This document shows positions 7,476 to 15,289 of a stretch of 64,000 bases of DNA, one piece after another; the stretch's first letter is position 1; each line of letters begins with the position of its first letter. Origin of the DNA: Ignavibacteria bacterium (GTDB lineage Bacteria > Bacteroidota > Ignavibacteria > Tepidaquicellales > Tepidaquicellaceae); NCBI GenBank assembly GCA_016709315.1, contig JADJMZ010000001.1:744001-808000 (forward strand), given 5' to 3'. A program made the translations under genes and the position numbers. The notes beneath the pieces are model-generated. The model was not told the DNA's origin, searched no databases, and worked only from the letters and a program-made list of their open reading frames with translations.

Positions 7476-8690
7476 TCAATCAGCAGGCAATGTTAAAGTG
7501 AAGGTTGTTCCTTTGCCGGGATTCGATTTAACTTTTATATCGCCGTTATGTTCTTTCAGGGCTTTTTTTGCAATGGATAAACCGAGTCCTGTACCTTTTC
7601 CGTATTCTTTAGATGAGAAAAACGGTAAAAATATTTTTGCCTGATTTTCTTTTGAGATACCCTGTCCGTCATCGGAAATATCAACTTTAACAATACCTCC
7701 GTTTGATGAAGTTCTTATTCCTATTTCTCCTGTTTTGTGAATTGCCTGAACAGCGTTTGTTACTATATTCATAATACTTTCTTCAATCTGCGCATAGTCA
7801 AATTTTACCTTAGGAAGATCCTTCTGAAGACTTTTTCTTAACTTAATATCTTTATTGTCTTTCAGAAACTTAATTTGTTTTGAAATTTTATTTATGAGTT
7901 CGTTAATATCGTTTTCAGTTCGGTTTATTTTTACGGGTCGGGAAAAGTTAAGTAAATGTCTTATGGATTTTGTTATTCTGGTAGTTTCATCGAGAATGGT
8001 TTTGAGCTCTTCATATTCGTCACTTGTACTTTTTTTATTTAAAAGAAGAAAATCAGCATTTCCGGAAATAATATTAAGAGGATTGGAAAGACTGTGAGCG
8101 ATACTTGACACAACTTCCCCGATAAGCGCTAAATTTTCCTTTTCTCTTAACTCCTTTTCCAGTTTTTTTACAAGAGTTATATCCCTGATAATTCCTACTG
8201 ATCCTATAGGTTCATTCTTTTCATTATTAACTGCAAATCTTGAGATGCTGACATTAATTAATTCTCCGGATTTTGTGATTCTTTCCGTTTCGTGATTGGC
8301 AAGAAATCCTTTTGACTTAACTTCATCTATCAGAAATTCCTTTTCACCTTTTTCTAAAAGATACTGAGGGATAAGAAAAGAAAAATCTTTTCCCATAACC
8401 TCAAATTTTTTATACCCGAAAATATTTTCCGCACCTCTGTTCCACAAAAAAATATTATATTCATTATCAAAACCGACTATTGCGTCAATCGAGTTTAGAA
8501 TTATATCAGAGAAAAATTTTTCATGGGCGGATTTGCCCTCTTTCATAAGCTGAATCATCTGAAACAATACAGTTTCGGCTGTGTCTGCTATGCTGTCAAT
8601 ATCAGCTTCAGGTATATTGTATTTTGAACGAAGTTCGTTTTTCAGAAACTCTTTTTGTTTCTCAAACTCCGATGTTACCATATTTTCCAT
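7476..8690 (-). CDS. PAS-domain sensor histidine kinase (NtrB-like, soluble)
   Basis: 404 residues and no membrane segment. An N-terminal helical region (1-60) precedes a PAS domain (about 62-172) that ends in the usual GIIRDIT. The HisKA dimerisation helix carries phospho-His199 in AHSLSNPL, and the HATPase domain (about 290-402) has N and G boxes (DDGQGIS, GKGTGLGLS). Soluble PAS kinases of this type usually pair with NtrC-family regulators and sense redox, oxygen or metabolic signals. It is convergent with the monohaem gene and about 1.1 kb from the sigma-54 regulator, so pairing with that regulator is likely but not proven. Whether the PAS domain binds haem or flavin cannot be read from the sequence. 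Confidence 0.9.
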   Translation of the reverse strand: MENMVTSEFEKQKEFLKNELRSKYNIPEADIDSIADTAETVLFQMIQLMKEGKSAHEKFFSDIILNSIDAIVGFDNEYNIFLWNRGAENIFGYKKFEVMGKDFSFLIPQYLLEKGEKEFLIDEVKSKGFLANHETERITKSGELINVSISRFAVNNEKNEPIGSVGIIRDITLVKKLEKELREKENLALIGEVVSSIAHSLSNPLNIISGNADFLLLNKKSTSDEYEELKTILDETTRITKSIRHLLNFSRPVKINRTENDINELINKISKQIKFLKDNKDIKLRKSLQKDLPKVKFDYAQIEESIMNIVTNAVQAIHKTGEIGIRTSSNGGIVKVDISDDGQGISKENQAKIFLPFFSSKEYGKGTGLGLSIAKKALKEHNGDIKVKSNPGKGTTFTLTLPAD

Positions 8691-9141
8691 ATCAAGATGT
8701 TTTTATTTCAAAGCCGGGGAATGAATAAATATATAATCCGGCAATGCCCGAAAACTCATTTAAGAAATTTTAATCATGAACAACCCGTAAACTCATTTTA
8801 TTTTTTAAAATTTTTTTTACCAGGTGATCATGTCGGTAAAAATATAATAGTAAATATATATTTTTTAAGAAGTAACGAAATAAATCTCAGTTTCTTGACT
8901 TGGTGCACGACAAAAATATTTTCTCGCAGATATTCGCAGAAAAAATTCGCAGATTTACTCAAATAATCTATTTAAATCTTGTATCTGCGAAATTCTGCGT
9001 GAAAATTCTGCGGTCATCTGCGAGAAATTCTCTCCAGAAAATTTTTTCATGTCAGAGTTTGCTTGATATCTCTTACAATTTAATTAACTTGTATGGCTTA
9101 AATGAAAATTATAATATGAATAATTATTAAGTAACTAAACT
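8691..9141. other. Divergent intergenic region with inverted repeat
   Basis: No convincing gene. The left half (8691-8915) is plain AT-rich sequence. Bases 8919-9032 hold the CGCAGAT-type inverted repeat listed separately. A loose TTG-N20-TAATATGA promoter-like pair (9089-9119) precedes the gene at 9142. Short open frames here are products of the repeat. Confidence 0.6.
8919..9032. repeat. Long imperfect inverted repeat built of CGCAGAT words
   Basis: The left arm (8919-8954) carries CTCGCAGAT, TTCGCAGA and TTCGCAGAT. The right arm (8983-9032) carries the reverse complements ATCTGCGAA, TTCTGCG, TTCTGCGG and ATCTGCGAG. The arms could form a hairpin with a roughly 28-nt loop. Related elements lie at 47912-48041, 57415-57445 and 60298-60348. 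Confidence 0.75.
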
Positions 9142-9948
9142 ATGAAACTTAATATTTTCAAAAGAATTTCGGCAGTAATATTTATTTTACTTTCATTATC
9201 CGTTTCATTTAACATTTCGAAAAGCAGCATAAGTATTGCTGACACATCTGAAAATATTCCCGAAGGATTAAATAAACTGCTTCGGGCTTATCCCGATTTT
9301 CTTGATTCAGCAGGAGAAAACACGCTGTACTGGAAAGACGGAACTGAGATGGTTTATAATGACGGAATAGAAAATAAATCTCACGATGAAAAACTTGATA
9401 ATCCTGATCTTGAAGATATGATGTCACAGGAATATGCTCTGGGTGATTTATTGAAAGAGCCCGAAGAAAATTTTGAACCGGGGAGAATAAGGTATGAACC
9501 GTTTTTCAGGAAAATGTACGGTGACAATGCGTCAGAGGTGAAACAAAATATTGAAAATGTGAAATGGGTTGACGGATCAGTGATACAGTTCAGCAGAGTT
9601 AACGGCGCTTCAGATAAATTAAGATTGGTTGCGGAAGAGCTTTCACAGCTTCCGGCTGAATATCAGAAATATTTAAGGAACATTGGCGGAACATTTGTCT
9701 GGCGGAACATTGCCGGAACAAACCGTCTGAGTAATCATTCCTTCGGCACTGCCATTGATATTAACACAAAGTTTTCCGACTACTGGCAGTGGAATAAGAA
9801 TATGACTTACTCGAACAGAATTCCTTTTGAGATAGTGGAAGTTTTTGAAAAATACGGATTCATCTGGGGAGGCAAATGGTATCATTACGACACTATGCAT
9901 TTTGAATACAGACCGGAGTTACTTGAAAATAAAAAGAGGCTGCCGTAA
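9142..9948 (+). CDS. Secreted M15-family peptidase (VanY/L-Ala-D-Glu peptidase-like)
   Basis: 268 residues with an N-terminal signal sequence (about 1-33). The M15 zinc peptidase motifs are complete: SNHSFGTAIDIN supplies His199 and Asp206, and WYHYDTMHFEYRPE supplies His253. The spacing and the aromatic-rich region between them fit the M15C group of peptidoglycan endopeptidases or carboxypeptidases that trim stem peptides in the periplasm. The N-terminal 120 residues contain a YWKDGTEM-type region seen in M15 proteins of this lineage and may bind substrate. The gene stands alone: divergent from the kinase gene and ending in a hairpin that overlaps its stop codon. The exact bond cleaved cannot be decided here. 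Confidence 0.85.
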   Translation: MKLNIFKRISAVIFILLSLSVSFNISKSSISIADTSENIPEGLNKLLRAYPDFLDSAGENTLYWKDGTEMVYNDGIENKSHDEKLDNPDLEDMMSQEYALGDLLKEPEENFEPGRIRYEPFFRKMYGDNASEVKQNIENVKWVDGSVIQFSRVNGASDKLRLVAEELSQLPAEYQKYLRNIGGTFVWRNIAGTNRLSNHSFGTAIDINTKFSDYWQWNKNMTYSNRIPFEIVEVFEKYGFIWGGKWYHYDTMHFEYRPELLENKKRLP

Positions 9949-9967
9949 AATATTACAGCAACCTCTT
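9934..9967 (+). terminator. Terminator hairpin overlapping the stop codon
   Basis: AAGAGGCTGC pairs with GCAACCTCTT (one G-T type mismatch) around a loop that contains the TAA stop of the M15 gene. AT-rich sequence follows rather than a pure T run. Confidence 0.55.
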
Positions 9968-10002
9968 AAATTAATTTTAAGATTAATTCTATTTCCTTAA
10001 TT

Positions 10003-11634
10003 TTATTTTATCAGAAACATTTTCTTGGTTTCTATGAAACCATTTGTTACTAATTTATAAAAATATGAACCGCTTGAAAAATTGGAAGCATCGAAAGAAA
10101 CTTCATATGTTCCTGCATTTTGTTTTTCGTTTACTAAAGTTTTTACTTCATTTCCCAAAACATCATATACTTTCAGCAACACGTAATTCGTAACTCGTAA
10201 TTCGTAACTGATTTTTGTACTCGGATTAAAAGGATTCGGATAATTTTGTGACAAGCTGAATTGTTCAGGAACGCCTGAAGATATTTGTCTTATCCCCACC
10301 GATTGTGTGTATTTTATAGTGCAAAAATCTTCACTTATGTTTTGTGTACTGGCTCCGGTGACAAATATATTTCCTGTGTTATCTAACACCAATGCTTTAG
10401 GTAAATCATATGCTGAAATTCCTGATCCGTTATCATAAACTATTTTCCAAATCTGATCACCGTTTGAATTGTATTTAATTGTAACATAATCAAGGCTTGT
10501 TCCATTTCCTGAACTGTAACCTGTTACATAAATATTGCCCGTAGCATCAACACCAAGTGAAGTCGCTCCATCTCCTGATCCTCCCGCAGAGTTGTATCTT
10601 TTTACCCATTGCTGTTCTCCTGATGAATTGTACTTGATAGTTGCAAAATCTTCACCTGTACCGCTGCCGTCGCTTCTGCCTGTGACATAAACATTACCGG
10701 AACCGTCCGCTTTGATTCCATAAGGAAAATCTAAATAATTTCCCGTACCGTTATATCTTGCAGCCCATTGCTGAACGCCTGCAGAATTGTATTTGATTGT
10801 AGCGTAATCGAAATTTGTTCCGGTGCCCAAACTCCTTCCTGTAATGTAAATATTGTGATATTGATCAATATCACTCATAACAGTTATTTCACCATTTTGA
10901 GAAAATTCCGGTCCGTTATATACCGAAGTCCATTTCAAAACTCCTTCAGAGTCATATTTCACAGTTACGAATTTCCCCCCCCAAGAAATACCCGTTACAT
11001 AAACATTATTTGAATCATCCAGATGAATTGAAGTTGCAAACTCATCACTGTTTGTAAATGGGTTACATCTTCTTACCCAGAGTGTATCACCGATTGAATT
11101 ATATTTTATAGTGGCATAATCTTGTCCGGTACCACTACCAACACTGGTTGCTGCTACATATACATTTCCTAAGTTATCCGCTGCAATTGAATTTCCCGCA
11201 TCAAATGCGTCTGAACCATATCTTTTTACCCAAACTGAATCACCGTTAGAATTGTATTTTATGGTCACGCAATCTCCATTCAATGTATTATAACTTAAAC
11301 CGGTAACATAAACATTACCTGAACCATCAACGGCAATTGCACGGGATTCATCATCTTTATTAGCCGGACCGTTATATTTTGCAGACCATAGTAATGCACC
11401 TGCCGGATTAATTTTTATAGTAGTATAATCAGTAAATGTTCCGATCCAGCTTCTTCCTGTTACATATATGTTTCCCGAATTATCCAAAACCATTGCTACC
11501 GGCTGATCGGCTGTATTTCCGGCTCCGTTGTATCTCGAAACCCACTGCTGTGTTACCTGTGAAAAGGATTGTTCAGAAATTAATAATGTTAAAATTGCGA
11601 TTAAAAAAGTATTAATGGAAATTGCCTTTTTCAT
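10003..11634 (-). CDS. SBBP-repeat beta-propeller protein with T9SS sorting domain
   Basis: 543 residues with a signal peptide (about 1-25). About eight SBBP-type repeats of 50-55 residues follow, each with the pattern DxxGNxYVTGxS followed by DYxTIKYNxxG, filling about residues 40-440; this predicts one or more beta-propeller blades at the surface. The C-terminal T9SS type A domain (about 455-543) has FSLSQNYPNPFNP and ends KKMFLIK. Inside it, the stretch YELRVTNYVLL is encoded by a heptanucleotide tandem repeat (10182-10209) that replaces sequence present in the sister protein at 11849-14779. No enzymatic motif is visible, so it may be an adhesive or structural surface protein. A separate transcription unit on the minus strand. 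Confidence 0.88.
   Translation of the reverse strand: MKKAISINTFLIAILTLLISEQSFSQVTQQWVSRYNGAGNTADQPVAMVLDNSGNIYVTGRSWIGTFTDYTTIKINPAGALLWSAKYNGPANKDDESRAIAVDGSGNVYVTGLSYNTLNGDCVTIKYNSNGDSVWVKRYGSDAFDAGNSIAADNLGNVYVAATSVGSGTGQDYATIKYNSIGDTLWVRRCNPFTNSDEFATSIHLDDSNNVYVTGISWGGKFVTVKYDSEGVLKWTSVYNGPEFSQNGEITVMSDIDQYHNIYITGRSLGTGTNFDYATIKYNSAGVQQWAARYNGTGNYLDFPYGIKADGSGNVYVTGRSDGSGTGEDFATIKYNSSGEQQWVKRYNSAGGSGDGATSLGVDATGNIYVTGYSSGNGTSLDYVTIKYNSNGDQIWKIVYDNGSGISAYDLPKALVLDNTGNIFVTGASTQNISEDFCTIKYTQSVGIRQISSGVPEQFSLSQNYPNPFNPSTKISYELRVTNYVLLKVYDVLGNEVKTLVNEKQNAGTYEVSFDASNFSSGSYFYKLVTNGFIETKKMFLIK
10182..10209 (-). repeat. Heptanucleotide tandem repeat inside a coding region
   Basis: Four 7-bp units on the plus strand alternate CGTAATT and CGTAACT; on the coding strand this is (ARTTACG)4. 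The same type of array occurs in non-coding DNA at 50099-50132. It is read in frame within the T9SS sorting domain. Confidence 0.85.
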
Positions 11635-11794
11635 AATAAATTCTCCTTAGACTGTTAAATTTTTTAACTTACAAATATCTATATTTGCAAGTTAAAATTT
11701 AAGTCAAATTGTATACTATTACATAGCAATGTAACATAGACAGGCAGAACTCTGATTGAATTTGGGGAAGTTATAATTCCCCTTTAAAATAAAA

Positions 11795-11824
11795 AGAGAG
11801 ATTACCGTTTCCGGTAACCTCTCT
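11795..11824 (-). terminator. Rho-independent terminator of the subtilase gene
   Basis: AGAGAGATTACCG pairs with CGGTAACCTCTCT (one mismatch) around a 4-nt loop. On the minus strand it is followed by a TTTTTATTTT run. A second small hairpin (GGGGAA...TTCCCC, 11764-11782) lies next to it, upstream of the SBBP gene. Confidence 0.8.
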
Positions 11825-11848
11825 GCAAAAATATTATTTTCCCGAAAA

Positions 11849-14779
11849 TTATTTTATCAGGAACATTTTTTTAGTTTCAATATATCCGTTTGATTCTAAC
11901 TTATAAAAATAAGCTCCGCTTGAGAAGTTTGATGCATCGAATAATACTTCATACGTACCTGCCTGAATATTTGAGTTCAGGAGATTAGAGATTTCCTTTC
12001 CTGAAATATCATAAACTTTCAGACTCGTGAATCCTGAAGTCGGTAATGCAAATTTTATTTTTGTAGCAGGATTAAAAGGATTCGGATAATTCTGTAATAA
12101 ACTGTAACTGTCAGGAATTTCCGAATTATAATTTACTACCGAAAGCAAAAGATTATATTTGTTCTTTGCCGCTATAGCATTAGTCTTAAGATCATTCAGA
12201 TTATCTCCTGCAATCAATGCAAAAGAAACAGTTATCTCTCCGTTAGCCGGAATATTGTAAGGACCGCTTCCGACCACATTTGCTACATCTCTCCCTGCAG
12301 TAACACCGGCTTGCGTTCTGCCGATTCCTGAAGAAAGTGAAGTGAATTTTTCCTGATCTGTGAATCCGTCATATATTCCCCATGGATTTCCTGCAACTGT
12401 ATTATCATTGTCAATAGCCCAGTAAGAGGGATTATTGGATGAAAGCAATGACACTCCGACATAAGTACCGGGATTGTTATCTGACCTCCAGATATATCCC
12501 ATTTGATTTGCAGCATCCCAGTCCGCCTTGTTAAGATCTCCGTTTGCACCGATATCCCAGTCAGCAAATAATCCTGTATAGAAATTACTGATTGCGCTCG
12601 CAGTGGTATTTTTGATTTTGTATTTCATAATGACATAGTCTTCATCCGGAATACTGACAAATTCATAGCTGCTCAAGTTAATTTCAATTCCGATCTTAGT
12701 AGCACCCGCGCCATCGTCATTGAATTTTGCATTACCGTCCTGATTTGAAATTATTCCCGGCTGTGTGATCTGAAAAGGAATTATACTTGTGAAATCTGCA
12801 TTCTGTACCGCCTGATCACTGCCTCTTACTACATCAGAAACTTTTGTATTTGAAACTGCGCATATAAGTCCGCCTTCAAATATCAGACTGGCTCCGTTAT
12901 TGTATTTGAAACCTATTCCCTGAGTATTTGTGGAATAATTATTGTATCCGAAATTTCCGCGGCTGTTGATTGTCGTTGTAATCTTGTTCGCATTCATGTC
13001 AAAGTAACTCGGATTTATCACAACCGAAAAATATTCAAAATCAGAATATGATCCGTCTGTATAAGTTATCTTAAATTCAACAATAGAGTTTGTCGCTGCG
13101 GTGCCGGTAACTTTTACTTTAAATGGATTTGAACTGTTGCTTACTGTTCCAAGTGTTGGAATTGCACCGAGAGTTGATGAACCATTCAGTAAAGTTACTG
13201 CAGCGGAAGATGTTGTGATCACAGCAGAGACGTTTGTCGTAGCATCGAGATAATTTTTGAAAACTCCGACGATGTTAAGAGTATCATTCGGCTGAGGAAC
13301 ATTGTTGTTGCCGTCTGTAACTGTATAAGAATTAAGTCTGACGGAAGGGGAATTAATAGTAAGGGCTCTTAACATATTGATCCTTCCCTTGCCTAATTTA
13401 CCTGCATAAGTTGGATTGCTGCCGTCAATATTATCGCATGTAACTCTGACTTTTTCTCCTACCTGCAAAGCGTTGTAAGATGGAAACTGTGATTTTACAA
13501 TTGCGCAGGTTCCTGCTGCAATCGGGGAAGCCATTGACGTTCCGTCGAATGATGCATAAGAGTTATTCCATAAAGTGCTGTAGATACTTGAACCCGGAGC
13601 GCAGACATCAATTGCACTTCCGAAATTAGAAAAAGAAGATCTTATATCCGATGAATTGGTGGAAGCTACGCTAAGGACATATTTGTAACCTGCCGGGTAG
13701 AAAGTTTCGCTGGAACTGTTATTTCCCGCTGCACAGACTACAAGTGAATTTTTGTTTATGGTAGCATAAGTGATCACATCCTGTTCGAACTGTCCTCCGC
13801 CGCCGCCGCCCCATGAGCAGTTAATAACAGCGCATCCTTTATCAGCTGCATATTTGATTCCTTCGTATCCGGTAATAATGTAACCTGTTCCTCCAGCTCC
13901 TCTTGTGTCATTATCAGCTGCGCATTTCACTCCCATTATTTTGCATTTAAATCCCGCGCCTGCTACACCTGTACCGTTATTTGTAACAGCAGAAGCATCG
14001 CCTGAAACATGTGATCCGTGATTGTTGTTGCTTCCCATTATCATAGGGTTATTATCCGCTACTACATTATTGTAATCAGCTCCTCCAAGATCCCAACCTC
14101 TGAAATTATCAACATAACCGTCACCGTCGTCATCTGTTCCGTTTATTGGATCAGCGTAATTGATTTTTATATTTGCAGCAAGATCGGGATGATCCCAGTC
14201 TGTACCAGAATCAACAATGCCAATGACGACATTAGTATCTCCCTGCTGAATATCCCAGCCGGCCGGTGCCTGAATTTTATTTATGTAATACTGTGAACCG
14301 AGTGAAGGATCATTTGGTGTAAATGAAACCTGCTGAATGTATTTCGGCTGTGCATATTCCACTTCACCTGAATTATAAATTAAGTTTACAGCTTCTTCTA
14401 TGGTTTTAGACGAACTGTATTTTACAATATAGATCAGTGAAAGGTCTGACATTTTTTCACCGCCCGCAGAAAATTCCTGCAATGGTTTCACTGCATCAGT
14501 AAACATCTTGTTCAGTCCTGCATTAAGTTCATTCAAAGAACTGTTCAATGCATCGTTGCTGATTGCATTAATACCTGCAACATTCCTGTTTCTTTCTTTC
14601 AGTTTGAAAATCACTGTATTAGACATAAAATCTTTTTCAGTGAGACCTTCCGCCAGTTTGAAATAATTGTTATTTCCTTTAACAGGTTTATTGTCTTCAC
14701 GGTTTTTAAAAGAGAAGAATACAGCGGATATTAAAAACAGAAAAAGAAAATAATTTGTAAACTTAATTTTTTCCTTCAT
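11849..14779 (-). CDS. Subtilisin-like serine protease (S8) with T9SS sorting domain
   Basis: 976 residues. A signal peptide (about 1-25) and a propeptide-like region (about 40-150) precede an S8 peptidase domain (about 160-480) with the full catalytic triad: Asp190 in GIVDSGTDWDHPDL, His254 in NNHGSHVSG and Ser415 in GTSMASP. A long beta-rich region of unknown function (about 485-880) with DUF-like or P-domain-like strands follows. The T9SS type A domain at the end has QNYPNPFNP and finishes KKMFLIK. It is expected at the cell surface or in the medium, degrading protein. It is well over twice the length of a minimal subtilase, with the extra length in the C-terminal modules. Terminator at 11795-11824. 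Confidence 0.93.
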   Translation of the reverse strand: MKEKIKFTNYFLFLFLISAVFFSFKNREDNKPVKGNNNYFKLAEGLTEKDFMSNTVIFKLKERNRNVAGINAISNDALNSSLNELNAGLNKMFTDAVKPLQEFSAGGEKMSDLSLIYIVKYSSSKTIEEAVNLIYNSGEVEYAQPKYIQQVSFTPNDPSLGSQYYINKIQAPAGWDIQQGDTNVVIGIVDSGTDWDHPDLAANIKINYADPINGTDDDGDGYVDNFRGWDLGGADYNNVVADNNPMIMGSNNNHGSHVSGDASAVTNNGTGVAGAGFKCKIMGVKCAADNDTRGAGGTGYIITGYEGIKYAADKGCAVINCSWGGGGGGQFEQDVITYATINKNSLVVCAAGNNSSSETFYPAGYKYVLSVASTNSSDIRSSFSNFGSAIDVCAPGSSIYSTLWNNSYASFDGTSMASPIAAGTCAIVKSQFPSYNALQVGEKVRVTCDNIDGSNPTYAGKLGKGRINMLRALTINSPSVRLNSYTVTDGNNNVPQPNDTLNIVGVFKNYLDATTNVSAVITTSSAAVTLLNGSSTLGAIPTLGTVSNSSNPFKVKVTGTAATNSIVEFKITYTDGSYSDFEYFSVVINPSYFDMNANKITTTINSRGNFGYNNYSTNTQGIGFKYNNGASLIFEGGLICAVSNTKVSDVVRGSDQAVQNADFTSIIPFQITQPGIISNQDGNAKFNDDGAGATKIGIEINLSSYEFVSIPDEDYVIMKYKIKNTTASAISNFYTGLFADWDIGANGDLNKADWDAANQMGYIWRSDNNPGTYVGVSLLSSNNPSYWAIDNDNTVAGNPWGIYDGFTDQEKFTSLSSGIGRTQAGVTAGRDVANVVGSGPYNIPANGEITVSFALIAGDNLNDLKTNAIAAKNKYNLLLSVVNYNSEIPDSYSLLQNYPNPFNPATKIKFALPTSGFTSLKVYDISGKEISNLLNSNIQAGTYEVLFDASNFSSGAYFYKLESNGYIETKKMFLIK

Positions 14780-14821
14780 TTAGGTTTTTTTAAATTAATT
14801 AATATATGTTAAAATAATTTT

Positions 14822-15238
14822 TTAGCTTAATTCGCTTTCTGCAAAAAAGAATGCAACTTCATTTCTTCCGTTCTCTTCAGAGTCAGAGCCATGAACTGCA
14901 TTTTCTGATTTAGAATCGGCATAAAGTTTTCTAATAGTGCCTTCAGCAGCTTCCGCCGGGTCTGTAGCGCCGATAAGAGTTCTGTAATCAGCAACTGCAT
15001 TTTCTTTTTCAAGAGCTATTGTAACTACAGGACCTGATGTCATAAAAGAACACAACTCTTTATAAAACGGTCTTTCTTTATGTACTTCATAAAATTTTCC
15101 TGCTGTAGCATTTGCAAGATTCAGCATTTTCATTCCAAGTATTTTAAATCCGCTGTCGGAAATCTTCTGAATAATGTTTCCCTGTAAATTTTTTTTAACT
15201 GCATCCGGTTTTATGATGCATAGAGTTCTCTGAATCAA
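14822..15238 (-). CDS. ndk: Nucleoside diphosphate kinase
   Basis: 138 residues, the normal length for the family. It starts with TLCIIKPDA, carries the phosphohistidine His116 in NAVHGSDS, and keeps the Kpn-loop type region ATDPAEAAEGTIR. The enzyme balances NTP and dNTP pools by transferring the gamma phosphate through the active-site His. It is 51 bp downstream of the penicillin-binding protein gene on the same strand. The start at 15238 gives the canonical N-terminus. Confidence 0.97.
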   Translation of the reverse strand: MIQRTLCIIKPDAVKKNLQGNIIQKISDSGFKILGMKMLNLANATAGKFYEVHKERPFYKELCSFMTSGPVVTIALEKENAVADYRTLIGATDPAEAAEGTIRKLYADSKSENAVHGSDSEENGRNEVAFFFAESELS

Positions 15239-15289
15239 TTAAATAATTCCTTTCTGAAAATAGTTTAAAAAATATAGTTTGTTAAAAAA

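Noticed and set aside
8655..9130. Open frames of 76-103 codons between the kinase and the M15 gene
   Set aside because: They run over the CGCAGAT inverted repeat and have no ribosome site or recognisable domains.
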